This document shows positions 27,562-36,321 of a stretch of DNA of 64,000 bases, piece by piece; position 1 is the first letter of the stretch; the number at the start of each line of letters is the position of its first letter. The DNA lies in NCBI GenBank assembly GCA_963835465.1, contig CAWIFR010000006.1:62001-126000 (forward strand). Reading direction: 5' to 3'. The DNA is from Bog-756 sp963835465. Its GTDB lineage: Bacteria > Actinomycetota > Acidimicrobiia > Acidimicrobiales > RAAP-2. The notes below the pieces were generated by a model, which saw only the letters and a program-made list of their open reading frames with translations, had not been told where the DNA came from and did no database searches. Both the position numbers and the translations under genes were made by a program.

Positions 27562-28317
27562 TCAGGATCCCGGATCGATGCCGGCCAGCCACCCGGCCAG
27601 GAGCCCGGCCACCTGCTCGGGCTGCTCGGGCAGGAGGGCGTGGCCGGCACGCTCCACCACGGCCAGCCGCCCCCGGGATCCCACCTGCTCCACCACGTCG
27701 GCGGCGTTGGCCGGCGGGGAGATCCGGTCCTCGGCCCCGACGACGCACAGCACGGGCACCGGGGCCGGGGGCACCCACCACCCCTCGATCGGCGTGGACT
27801 CGGCCGCCCGGCCCTGGGCGGCGGCGGCCGCCGGCCACCATCCCACCGACCAGGACGGGGGCACCGGGTGGCCGGGGGCGAAGAACGCCGTGCCCACCGC
27901 CTCCCGGTGACCCGGCGAGCCGGGCTCTTCGGTGAAGCACCGCAGGAGGGCGGCGCGCGCCACGGGATCGCCGGGGAACCTGCCACCGCAGCCGAGGAGG
28001 GTGAGAGAGGTCACCCGGCCCGGACGCCCGGCGGTCAGGCACCGGGCCACCCGGTTGCCCAGGGCATGGCCGACCAGATGGACCGCGGGTCCGAGCCCGT
28101 CGATGCGCCCGGCCACGTCCGCGGCCATGGCGTGCAGATCGGGCCCGGGCCGTCGGTCGGCGGCATCGCCCACGCCGGGCAGGTCCACGGCCACCGCCCG
28201 GCGGCCCGTGCCCTCGATCGCCGCCACCAGGTCATCGAAGTCGGTGCGGGCCCGACCGAGGGAGGGGAGCAGCACCACCGGTCTCAACGGCCCGGCACCT
28301 CGTCCCGAGGAGGCCAC
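27562..28317 (-). CDS. Alpha/beta-hydrolase-fold protein lacking the nucleophile Ser
   Basis: A 251-residue alpha/beta-hydrolase: PVVLLPSLGRARTDFDDL, VDLPGVGDAADR, the nucleophile elbow LVGHALGNRVAR near residue 95, VLCVVGAEDRISPP (Asp region) and VVERAGHALLPEQ (His region). At the elbow the usual GxSxG Ser is Ala (GHALG), so a normal hydrolase reaction is doubtful; some family members with GHAFG-like elbows exist as I recall. It starts 9 nt after the sulfatase stop, on the same strand, so they probably share a message. Confidence 0.8.
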   Translation of the reverse strand: MASSGRGAGPLRPVVLLPSLGRARTDFDDLVAAIEGTGRRAVAVDLPGVGDAADRRPGPDLHAMAADVAGRIDGLGPAVHLVGHALGNRVARCLTAGRPGRVTSLTLLGCGGRFPGDPVARAALLRCFTEEPGSPGHREAVGTAFFAPGHPVPPSWSVGWWPAAAAAQGRAAESTPIEGWWVPPAPVPVLCVVGAEDRISPPANAADVVEQVGSRGRLAVVERAGHALLPEQPEQVAGLLAGWLAGIDPGS

Positions 28318-28326
28318 CGACTCCCC

Positions 28327-29866
28327 CTACTGCATGGCCGCGATGGGCTGCTTGGGCGGGTACTTCCCGTAGGTGATGAAGTGGTCGCGGATCCCGCTGG
28401 TGAAGCTGTCGATGTAGGCCAGCTTCCGGATCATGTAGCTGTGGCTCTCCTTGGGGTCGAGGTAGAGGTTGTAGAGCCGGCCGTGGGAGTACTTCTGGGT
28501 CACACCGGTGAACCCACCCAGGTTGAGGCAGTCCCGGTCGTCGTCCGAGGTGGAGGCGACCATGAACTTCCACTCGCCGACCCGCAGGGCCGAGAACACG
28601 TTGGTCAGCCAGTAGTAGAGGTACTTGCGGTTGGACTGGCCGTCGGGGTCGAGGAGGAACGAGGTCTGGTCGACCCCGTCGATGAACCGGTCCTCGGGGA
28701 TCGGACGCCGCCGGCGCCGGCCAGGTGCAGGACGGTGTTGAACAGGTCCATCTGGGAGAACAGCGCCGTCGGTGGCCACGTCGGCGGCGATCATCCCCGG
28801 CCACGTCACGATGGCCGGCACCCGCTGGCCACCCTCCCAGGTCGAGCCCTTGGCGCTGCGGAACGGGGAGTAGGCGGCGTCGGGCCAGGTCTCCATCTCG
28901 GGTCCGTTGTCCGAGGAGATGAAGATGAGGGTGTCCTCCAGCTGCCCGGTGGCCTCGAGCTCGGCCACCAGCCGTCCCACGATGTCGTCCAGCTCGATGA
29001 TGGTGTCCTTGTAGGGGTGCTTGGCCGGCGAGGAGCCGAGGAACCGCTCATGGGGGTAGTTGTCGAAGTGGGCGCCCCGGGTGCAGTGGTAGAGGAACCA
29101 GGGCGTGCGCGTCGGCCGGCTCGGGCTCCCCCATCCGGCGGATGAAGTCGAGGGAGTAGGTGGCCCACTTGTCGTCCAGCAGCGAGAGCACCGGGACGGT
29201 GACCTCCTCCACGTTCTCGGTCTCGCCGCCCCGGGTGGCGTGGACGAAGCACTTGTTGAAGGGCAGGTTCTCCACCCACTTGGTGCGCTCCTCGCTGTAG
29301 ACGATCTCGGGGAAGAAGTTGGGGTCCCGCCACTCGGTGTACATGTCCGACACCGACAGGAAGCCGTAGAAGTCGTCGAAGCCGACGTTCTGGGGCTGGG
29401 ACTCGACGTTCTCCCCGATGTGCCACTTGCCCACCGCCTGGGTCACGTACCCGGCCTCCGACAGCAGCTGGGCCAGGGTCACCTCGCCGTCGAGCCCGCC
29501 GGGCTGGCCGTACATCGGTGGGCGGAGCAGGCCGTGGCGCATGGGCAGCCGGCCGGTCATGATCGAGGCCCGCGACGGGGTGCACGACGGCTCCGAGTAG
29601 CACGAGGTGAGCAGCTTGCCCCGCCGGGCCAGCCGGTCGATGTTGGGCGTCGGCGCCCCGACGGCCACGCCCCCGCCGTAGCAGCCGAAGTCACCCCAGC
29701 CGACGTCGTCGAAGAGGACGAACAAGACGTTGGGCCGCCGGCCCGAGGCGCCCCGGTAGGAGGCGAGGGCCTCGGCGGCCCGGGCCTCCTGCTCGGGCAG
29801 GACGAAGTGGGGTTCCAGGCTGTCCCGGTCCTGCACGGTCTCGGCCACTACGGGGTCGTGGGCCAT
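28327..29866 (-). CDS. Arylsulfatase-family protein (three apparent frameshifts)
   Basis: About 512 residues when joined. The N-terminal part reads RPNVLFVLFDDVGWGDFGCY (Asp metal ligands), then SEPSCTPSRASIMTGRLP, where CTPSR is the formylglycine site, and VGKWHIGENVESQP. The C-terminal part has IFISSDNGPEMETWPD and GSTWEGGQRVPAIVTWPG. Frames change near 29115, 28765 and 28710; the middle frame supplies LFSQMDLFNTVLHLAG. The ATG at 29866 has AGGAGG 5 nt upstream. No signal peptide, so it may be cytoplasmic. A formylglycine-generating enzyme is not in the window. Confidence 0.85.
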
Positions 29867-29927
29867 GCCCACCTCCTGTTCGAACTCGGAGGCATGCTAG
29901 CCAGGAGTCCCCGGTTCGGGCTGCCGA

Positions 29928-30890
29928 TCAATCGCCTAGGCGTCGCGGCCGAGCACCCTCCAGAAGGCCAGCGCCGATCAGGCCCGCGGCCAGCACCAGG
30001 AAGATGGCCGCCTCGATCCCCTGGAAGGCCCAGAACCGACTGGCCGGCTGGTAGGAGATGGTCTGGCGGAACCCGTGGGACGCCACGCACTGGAGGATGC
30101 CCCCCTTGCCCGACGCCGGTGACGGATACGGCAGGCGGCCGGGAGGTTGTCGGGGGTGAAGCCCCGACCGATCGAGCGGCCGGCCGGTCCGACGATCGAG
30201 CTGGACAGGAACCACGACCCGGCCGGCACGGTGGAGTGCGGCCCGCTGAGCGGGAAGGTCTTGGTCAGCGGGGCCAGGAAGTGGGGGCGGAGGTAGACGG
30301 CGACGGCCACCCGGAGGGCGACGAAGACCCCGAGGGTGGTGGCGATGGCCGGCAGCACCCTCCGGAAGAGGGAGCCGACGCCGATGCCGAGGGCCACGGC
30401 GAACACCGAGTAGGCCACCGGCACGATGCCCTGGACGTCGAAGGCGTCGAAGCGGCTGCCGAGGGCGTTCTCGGGCGAACGCCACCAGCTGACCAGCGTG
30501 GCCAGGGCCGCTCCCCACACCGGCGGCGGCCAGCAGCGACCCACGTCACATTGGTGCGCCAGCCAGTGCCGTCGGGTCACGCCCTGGGTCCACGACCAGG
30601 TTGTGGGTGCCGTCCTCCAACTCCTTGGCCACCAGGGGCGCGCCCCAGAACAGTCCGAACAGCAGGGGCACGACCATGGTCAGGTTGACGACGTCCAGGA
30701 TGAATCCGTCCCCGCTGAACAGCTGGCCCGGTCACCGCAGCTCTGGGTGGCCGCACAGTCGGCGAGGAACCGGTGGTAGTCGTGGGCCATGGCCACGCCG
30801 GTCACCACCAACAGGATGGCCAGGGCCACCAGGGCGCCGAGTGGCGAAGTAGGCCTGGTTGCGATGGAGCCGCCAGATGAGGTGGTTCAC
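29928..30890 (-). CDS. ABC-2-type transporter permease (many frameshifts)
   Basis: Fragments in different frames join into one actinobacterial ABC permease: VNHLIWRLHRNQAYFA at the start, LVALAILLVVTGVAMAHDYHRFLADCAATQSC, FILDVVNLTMVVPLLFGLFWGAPLVAKELEDGTHNLV (each seen in parts), WTQGVTRRHWLA, IVPVAYSVFAVALGIGVGSLFRRVLPA and ISYQPASRFWAFQGIEAAIF. At least five shifts are needed and the last codons are uncertain (stop at 29928 or 29936). The GTG start overlaps the ATPase stop. It would form the membrane part of the exporter with the ATPase; as written the frame is not translatable. Confidence 0.7.
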
Positions 30891-31808
30891 GTCGCCACCC
30901 CCAGCATGGAGCACCCGGCGAGGTCCGAGGTCGTCGTCCTGGCCCATGTAGGCCAGGATGATCTCTTCCAGCCCAACCTCGCTCGACCTCCCAGCGTCGG
31001 GTCGAGCACCGGCCCGTCCAGCCGGGCCACCAGCCTGGTCTGGTTGGCGGTCTGGGTGGTCTTGATCACCTGCACGCGACGGTTCCACGCCGGCCACGCG
31101 GCCGGCGCGGCCCGACCAGCATGCGGTGGGAGGCCAGCACATCGTCGATGTCGGCGCACAGCTCGGTCGCGGGACGAGGCCAGCAGGATCACGTGGTCGC
31201 ACACCCGCTCGAGGTCGTGCAGCAGATGGGAGGAGAGGATCACCGAGAGGCCGCCCTCGGCCACGGCCTCGGTGAGCGAGGCCAGGAACTCGCGACGGGC
31301 CAGGGGGTCGAGGGCGGCCACCGGCTCGTCGAGCAGCAGGACCTCGGGCGCTTGGCCAGAGCCAGCCCCAGTCCGACCTGGGCCCGCTGCCCTCCCGAGA
31401 GTTTGGCCACCGGCCGGTCGAGGGGGATCCGCAGCCGGGCCAGCCGGGCCCGGGCCCCGCCGGCGTCCCACGCCGGTTGAGGTGGGCACCCAGCCCGAGG
31501 TGGTCCTCGGCGGACAGGCGGCGGTAGAGCGGCACGTCCTGGGCCAGGTAGCCGATGCTGGCCAGGAAGCCCTCGTCCTGCGCCGGCGGCCGCGCCGAGG
31601 ACGTCGGGCCTCACCGGTCGTCGGCGCGGCCAGCCCGACCAGCAGCCGCAGCAGGGTGGTCTTGCCGGCCCCGTTCGGGTCCGACCAGTGCGGTGACCCG
31701 CCCCTCGGGCACGCTGCCAGCGTGCAGTCCTGGAGGGCCCACTGGGTGCCGTACCGCTTGCCCAAGTCCGAGGTCCCGATGGCCGAGGAGTCGTCGACCG
31801 GCGCTCAT
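30887..31808 (-). CDS. ABC transporter ATP-binding protein (several frameshifts)
   Basis: A ~300-residue ATPase split over frames: DLGKRYGTQWALQDCTL, DPNGAGKTTLLRLLVGLAAPT (Walker A), IPLDRPVAKLSGGQRAQVGLGLALAKR (signature LSGGQ), EVLLLDEPVAALDPLARREF (Walker B) and VILSSHLLHDLERVCDHVILL. At least four single-base shifts occur. The ATG overlaps the GntR stop (ATGA), and its TGA overlaps the permease GTG. This GntR-ATPase-permease order is a common actinobacterial exporter operon, often for antibiotics or lipids; the substrate here is unknown. Confidence 0.8.
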
Positions 31809-32223
31809 GCGATCCGCTCCGCCTGCCGGATCTGGAGCGATCCCCCGCAGCATCGACTCGATGGCCTCGTCGTCGAGGCCCTCGGCCCTGGCCGCGTGGA
31901 CCCATGCGCCGAGCGGTCGGGCCAGGCGGGACTGGACGTCGGGCGGCGGGCCCTTCGGACGACGGGTCACGAAGGTGCCGACCCCCTGGCGGCCCTCCAC
32001 CAGTCCTTCGTGCTCGAGCTCCCAGTAGGCCTTCATCACCGTATTGGGGTTGATGGCCACCTCGGCCACCACCTCCTTCACCGTGGGCAGCTTGTCCCCC
32101 ACGCTCCAGGGTCCCCATGCGCAGGGCCTGCTTGATCTGCTGCACCAGCTGCAGATAGGCCGGGACCCCGCTGTCGGGTTGAGGTGGAAGCGAGATCGAC
32201 TGCCGCAGGACTTCTCTAGTCAC
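31805..32223 (-). CDS. GntR (YtrA-type) transcriptional regulator (two apparent frameshifts)
   Basis: About 138 residues. The start VTREVLRQSISLPPQPDSGVPAYLQLVQQIKQALRMGTL (in parts) is in one frame; the winged helix GDKLPTVKEVVAEVAINPNTVMKAYWELEHEGLVEGRQGVGTFV (in parts) is in another, shifted near 32105. A further shift near 31850 leads to LQIRQAERIA and a TGA that overlaps the ATPase ATG. Short GntR proteins of this type repress the ABC operon they head. A palindrome over its own start codon fits autoregulation. Confidence 0.8.
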
Positions 32224-32258
32224 CTAGAGAACTATAGGACAGGAGATCCCGATGTCAA
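32214..32258 (-). promoter_or_regulatory. Near-consensus promoter and operator of the GntR-ABC operon (leaderless start)
   Basis: On the minus strand, TTGACA (32258-32253) and TATAGT (32236-32231) are 16 bp apart. Seven nucleotides after the -10 comes the GTG start codon of the GntR gene at 32223, so transcription would begin at or next to the start codon. The palindrome CTCTAG-TCAC-CTAGAG (32214-32229) covers the start site and is a likely GntR operator. Confidence 0.7.
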
Positions 32259-32271
32259 GGACCAGTCGACC

Positions 32272-32910
32272 TCAGTCAGTCCGGCGGCGGCCGTCCGGTC
32301 CGTGGACGTGCACCCCGTGCGTGGGGGGCTCCCGCCACATGGTGGTGACCGTCGGCCCGTCATCGGGCAGGCTGAACTGGCCGGTCACCTCGAAGCCCAC
32401 CGACCGGTACCGATCGAGGTTGGCCGGATTGGTCGACTCCAGGTACGCCGGGACACCCTCGTCATCGACCCGGGCCAGGTTGGCGGCCAGCAGGGCCATG
32501 CCGGTGCCGTGGCCCCGATGCTCGGGATGGGTGCCGAGCAGGCTGAGGTAGTAGTGGTCCTGCGCCTTGGGATGCGCGGCCTCGAAGCACCCGAAGATGT
32601 CCATGATCAGCGAGGTGCGCGTCCCGACCAGCTCGTGGAGCATCGGCTCGAGCCGCGCCGCCTGCGGTTCGGGGAGCTCGGGGCGGCCCGGGGGTATCCA
32701 CACGGTGGCCGCCTCGAATCCCGGCGTCGCCCAGACCCATCCGTGCCCGACCGCACCCTCGAGCAGGAGACTCCAGAGCGCGCTGAGTTGGGTGTGACGG
32801 CGGTCCGGATCGGCGAAGGCCCAGCCCCACACCGGGTCGCCCACGAACGCCAGGGCCAACGTGTCGGCCACCGGTCCGACATCCCCCTCCCCCACCACTC
32901 GTGCATCCAC
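32272..32910 (-). CDS. GNAT-family N-acetyltransferase
   Basis: About 212 residues. DTLALAFVGDPVWGWAFADP opens the fold, SLLGTHPEHRGHGTGMALLAANL is the acetyl-CoA-binding motif A (RGHGTG), and LESTNPANLDRYRSVGFEVTGQF is motif B. The start is uncertain: GTG 32910 (VDARVVGEGD) is used, and ATG 32952 is open upstream. It shares the promoter side with the GntR operon but reads toward it. Substrate unknown. Confidence 0.85.
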   Translation of the reverse strand: MDARVVGEGDVGPVADTLALAFVGDPVWGWAFADPDRRHTQLSALWSLLLEGAVGHGWVWATPGFEAATVWIPPGRPELPEPQAARLEPMLHELVGTRTSLIMDIFGCFEAAHPKAQDHYYLSLLGTHPEHRGHGTGMALLAANLARVDDEGVPAYLESTNPANLDRYRSVGFEVTGQFSLPDDGPTVTTMWREPPTHGVHVHGPDGRRRTD

Positions 32911-33273
32911 GGCTCCATCTTGCCTCGAAGGCGGGATGGCCACACTGATCACCTCGGCCGCTCAGCGCCGTCCTCGGTCATGGACCGACGGGGACGGCCC
33001 GACGCTCGACATCGTCGGCGCCCGATCCACACCCCTCGGTCCGCGACATGACCATGGTCTCCAGCGGCATCCACTCAGCGGGAGTGGCCGGGACCGTAGC
33101 GGGGGTGCGATTCCGGCCCGGCCGACCCGGTGCCTGGCCACGGTGGTGCCGTCGGCATCGGAAGCCGTCCTCAGCCGCCAGACTGGGCATCGTTGAGGGC
33201 TCGGTTCTGCTCTCCTCGATGTCCCCGACTCGGTGGAGCGGGACCTGCCACCTGGACCACCGAGCCCCGAGGG
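32911..33273. other. Intergenic, no gene seen
   Basis: About 360 bp between two genes on the minus strand. The open frames across it have no ribosome sites or recognisable motifs. No hairpin with a T-run noticed. Confidence 0.45.
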
Positions 33274-34343
33274 TCAGCGGACCACCATCGGCCGGGGATC
33301 GAGTCCGAGGAACCGGAGCACATCGGCGGCATCCTCCTCCAGGCCGTGGCGGACGGGTCCGCTCAACCGCTCCAGCGGCTCGATGGTGACCGCGCCACCG
33401 GGGAGGGTCCAGACGGCGACCACCCGACCCCCGGCCAGGGCCACCGGCCGGAAGATGCCGTTGGTGGTCACCACCCCGGCGTGACTCCCGACGAAAGGCT
33501 CCCGAGACACCCATCCGTGCAGCAGCGGGTCGAACGACCCGAGGAGACGGGGCGGGGGAAGGGATCGGTGACTGGGGCCGTCGACCGCAGGGTCAGGCCG
33601 GACGGGCCGTCGACCACCTCGTCGGCCAGCGACCGGAGTCCGCGCCGGGCGTCGCCCAGGGTGATGCCCGCCCACTTGGCCAGGTCGCGGTCCGTGGCCG
33701 GTCCGTGGCCCACCAGATAGCGACGGGCCAGCCGGGCCAGCCCTTCGGCTCGGTCCGGCGCGGGCGGTGCCGGGCCGAGCCACTCGCTCACCAAGACGTA
33801 GGCGTGCTCACCATCGACCACCGGTCCCCGGACCACCAGTCCCCGGAGGCTGGCCGCGATAAGCAGATGGATGAGGGCCTGGCCCGCCGTGGGCACGCCG
33901 GCCGCATCGAGGTGGTCACGAAGCTGGTGGCGCGAGCACGGCCCCTCCGAGGCGAGCGCAGCCGTGATCGTGTCGACGCCGCGGTCCACCAGGCCCTCGC
34001 CGACCCCCAGCTGCGCCAGTCGCCGACGGTTGCCGGCCACCGTGCGGGAAGCGGTCAGGGGATGGAGCCACCAGTAGTCCTCCGACCGGACCAGGTGAAG
34101 CGTGCCCCGCTGTAGCCAGGTCACGATCACCGAGCGCCGGTCGGTCAGGGCCCGGTCGACGTCGGTGGCCACCAGCCCATCGGTCCGGCTCCGGACGGCC
34201 AGGCGGAACCCACGCTCGTCCTGGGCCTGGATCCCGAGCAGGTGCCCGACCACGGCCTCCACCGATGCGGGTCGGGGCCCGGCCAGCCGCTGGGAGGCCA
34301 GGCGCTCGAGCCGGGGATCGTGGGTGGTCGGGACGCGGGTCAT
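33274..34343 (-). CDS. AlkZ-like winged-helix DNA glycosylase (one apparent frameshift)
   Basis: About 356 residues. HLLGIQAQDERGFRLAVRSR has the QxQ catalytic motif of AlkZ-type glycosylases, which unhook DNA crosslinks. TWLQRGTLHLVRSEDYWWL, GPATDRDLAKWAGITLGDARRGL and, in another frame, LGSFDPLLHGWVSREP and NGIFRPVALAGGRVVAVWTLPGG (in parts) follow the family order. The frame changes in a C-run near 33548. Start ATG 34343 after a GGCGGGCCG leader. Actinobacterial members include self-resistance glycosylases and general ones; no antibiotic genes are seen nearby. Confidence 0.85.
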
Positions 34344-34469
34344 CGGCCCGCCGCCACCCGCCACATCCGAACGGCCGACCTCCGGCCACCAAGCCCCACA
34401 CACATGGCCATCGCCTCCTGTGGTGCGTTCCCGGGCAGAGTACGCTCCTCTCAAGGGAAGGGGGACGAC

Positions 34470-34583
34470 ATGTCCGACAAGTCACCCCGCAAGACCGCCT
34501 CCAAGAAGTCCGGCAAGACGCTCAAAGAGAAGCGCCAGGACAAAAAGGAGAAGCAGCAGACCCGCAAGGGCCTCAACCGCTGA
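34470..34583 (+). CDS. 37-residue Lys/Arg-rich small protein
   Basis: A tiny gene, starting MSDKSPRKTASKKSGKTLKEK (residues 1-20 MSDKSPRKTASKKSGKTLKE) and ending QQTRKGLNR, with a strong AAGGGGGA ribosome site 5 nt before the ATG. More than a third of the residues are Lys or Arg. Similar short MSDKSPRK...KEKR proteins occur in Actinobacteria as I recall. It may bind nucleic acid; unknown. Confidence 0.7.
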   Translation: MSDKSPRKTASKKSGKTLKEKRQDKKEKQQTRKGLNR

Positions 34584-34766
34584 ACGGGTCCCCGGGTCAC
34601 GGCGACGGACCGACGTCGTCCTGACCAGCGACTTGATGTCAGACCTCGTCGGCGCCGCCCATCGGGCGTAAGGTGGGGGTAAGGGATGATCCTGCCGATC
34701 CGGGCCCGATGCGATCCCCCCAGCTCGTTCCCGGCCGACAGTCGGGTGTCGGGCGATCGGAGTGCC

Positions 34767-35114
34767 ATGGTCTCGACCGAGTCAGCGTCCATAGGGTCCC
34801 AACTCGACCAGCATCACCTGCCGGAGACGAACGGTCGGATGTCGGTGTGCCGTCGGTGCGGCACCCGGACCGACGATTCCGCCGGCCACCACCACCAGCC
34901 CTCCGACCGGCAGTTGACCCGGTCCAGCGAGTGGCTGTTGTCGGCGGCCCGGACGGCCAGCATCGCCCAGGCGGCGAACCCTGCGCCAGGCCTGAGCGCG
35001 AGTACTGGCGGACCCCTCCGCGGTCGACGCCCGTGGGGGCCTACGGCCGCCGATGTAGCTGCGGCCGGTGCTGCTGAGGGGGTAGCCATCGGAAGTGTCA
35101 TCCGGGCCGGTTGA
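34767..35114 (+). CDS. Possible small protein with a CxxC motif
   Basis: An open frame of 115 residues with MSVCRRCGTRTDDSAGHHH near residue 25, then SDRQLTRSSEWLLSAARTAS. Third-position G/C bias in the middle resembles coding DNA, but the last 35 residues look random, so it may be shorter, frameshifted or not a gene. No ribosome site is clear. Confidence 0.35.
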   Translation: MVSTESASIGSQLDQHHLPETNGRMSVCRRCGTRTDDSAGHHHQPSDRQLTRSSEWLLSAARTASIAQAANPAPGLSASTGGPLRGRRPWGPTAADVAAAGAAEGVAIGSVIRAG

Positions 35115-35146
35115 CCACCACCGGTGACCCGCCTTCGTCCCGTCCC

Positions 35147-36244
35147 CTAGTGACCTGAGTCGGAGATCCGCGCGCAGTAGTTAGCCAGCGTGTCGAGGAT
35201 CTCATCGGCGCTCTTGTGCCAGACAAAGGGCTTGGGTTCATCATTCCAGTGACCGATCCAGTCGGTGATCGCTGACTCGAGTTCTTTGGTGGATCGATGG
35301 GTTCCTCGGCGGAGCCACTTGTTGGTGAGCTCGGCGAACCACCGCTCCACCAGGTTCATCCACGAGCTGTAGGTGGGTGTGAAGTGGAGATGGAAACGGG
35401 GATGACGTAGGAGCCATTTCTTGATCTCGGGCGTCTTGTGGGTCGAGACGTTGTCGACGACGAGGTGGACGTCGAGCTCTTCGGGCACACTGCGGTTGAT
35501 GAGGTTCAAGAAGCGTCGGAACTCGGCGGCGCGGTGTCGATCGGTCATGTCGGCGATGACGTGTCCCGAGGCGACGTCGAGCGCGGCGTAGAGGTTGGTC
35601 GTGCCTCCACGGACGTAGTCGTGGGTGCGTCGTTCGGGCAGCCCGGGACGAAGCGGAAGGACGGGAGCGGTGCGGTCGAGGGCCTGGATCTGGGTCTTCT
35701 CGTCGACGCACAGCACCAGCGCACCGTCGGGAGGATTGATGTAGAGCCCCACCACATCGCGGACTTTCTCGACGAACAGCGGGTCCGGGCTGAGCTTGAA
35801 GGTGTCGACCAAGTGCGGTTTCAAGCCAAAGGCCCGCCAGATCCGGGAGACGGCTGACTGGCTCATTCCCGTGGCCTTGGCCATCGAGCGCGTCGACCAG
35901 TGGGTGGCGTCCGTCGGTGTCTCCTCAAGTGTCTTGACCACGACGGCCTCGACCGCATCGTCGCCGATCTGGCGGGGTGCTCCAGGGCGGGGTTCGTCGT
36001 GGAGGCCCTCGAGGCGCAACGCCAAGAACCTCGAACGCCACTTCGTCACGGTGCTGAAGTTGACCCCAAGCTCCTTGGCCACGGCAGTATTGCTGCTGCC
36101 GGTCGCACAGGCCAGAACGATGCGACATCGAAGAGCCAAGGCCTGAGCGCTCGTTGGTCGCCGCACCCACCGTTCGAGCGTGGTCCGCTCGTCGTCAGTC
36201 AACTCCAACGGCTCAAGAATCGGACTCGGCATGGCGTCTCCCAT
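35147..36244 (-). CDS. IS630-family DDE transposase
   Basis: A 365-residue transposase. The N-terminal helix-turn-helix reads SSNTAVAKELGVNFSTVTKWRSRF, shown in parts, and a second DNA-binding unit has MAKATGMSQSAVSRIWRAFG. The DDE catalytic triad lies in LVLCVDEKTQIQALDR (Asp), VHLVVDNVSTHKTPEI (Asp) and SSWMNLVERWFAEL (Glu), the DDE form of the family. The last sense codon, CAC, is the final codon of the element; the stop TAG is completed by the host CTA at 35147-35149. Confidence 0.95.
   Translation of the reverse strand: MGDAMPSPILEPLELTDDERTTLERWVRRPTSAQALALRCRIVLACATGSSNTAVAKELGVNFSTVTKWRSRFLALRLEGLHDEPRPGAPRQIGDDAVEAVVVKTLEETPTDATHWSTRSMAKATGMSQSAVSRIWRAFGLKPHLVDTFKLSPDPLFVEKVRDVVGLYINPPDGALVLCVDEKTQIQALDRTAPVLPLRPGLPERRTHDYVRGGTTNLYAALDVASGHVIADMTDRHRAAEFRRFLNLINRSVPEELDVHLVVDNVSTHKTPEIKKWLLRHPRFHLHFTPTYSSWMNLVERWFAELTNKWLRRGTHRSTKELESAITDWIGHWNDEPKPFVWHKSADEILDTLANYCARISDSGH
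35150..35161. repeat. Left terminal inverted repeat of the IS630-family element
   Basis: GTGACCTGAGTC, the exact inverse of 36310-36321. Confidence 0.9.
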
Positions 36245-36309
36245 CGTCGCTTATGACGACAAGAAACGCGAAGCCGGAAGCGGAAATTCCCAACTTGCCG
36301 ACTATTTAT

Positions 36310-36321
36310 GACTCAGGTCAC
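36310..36321. repeat. Right terminal inverted repeat of the IS630-family element
   Basis: GACTCAGGTCAC, the exact inverse of 35150-35161. Base 36321 also forms the last base of the restored TAG stop of the alcohol dehydrogenase. Confidence 0.9.

Larger units (their letters stand above)
35150..36321. mobile_element. IS630-family insertion sequence, complete
   Basis: A 1172-bp element with 12-bp perfect terminal inverted repeats GTGACCTGAGTC/GACTCAGGTCAC and a flanking TA on each side (35148-35149, 36322-36323). The rebuilt target is CCTAGG, matching the CTAG/TA preference of the IS630 family. One transposase gene fills it. The target TA was part of the stop codon of the alcohol dehydrogenase at 36321-37496; the first base of the element restores TAG. 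Perfect ends and an intact gene suggest a recent, possibly active insertion. Confidence 0.9.
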
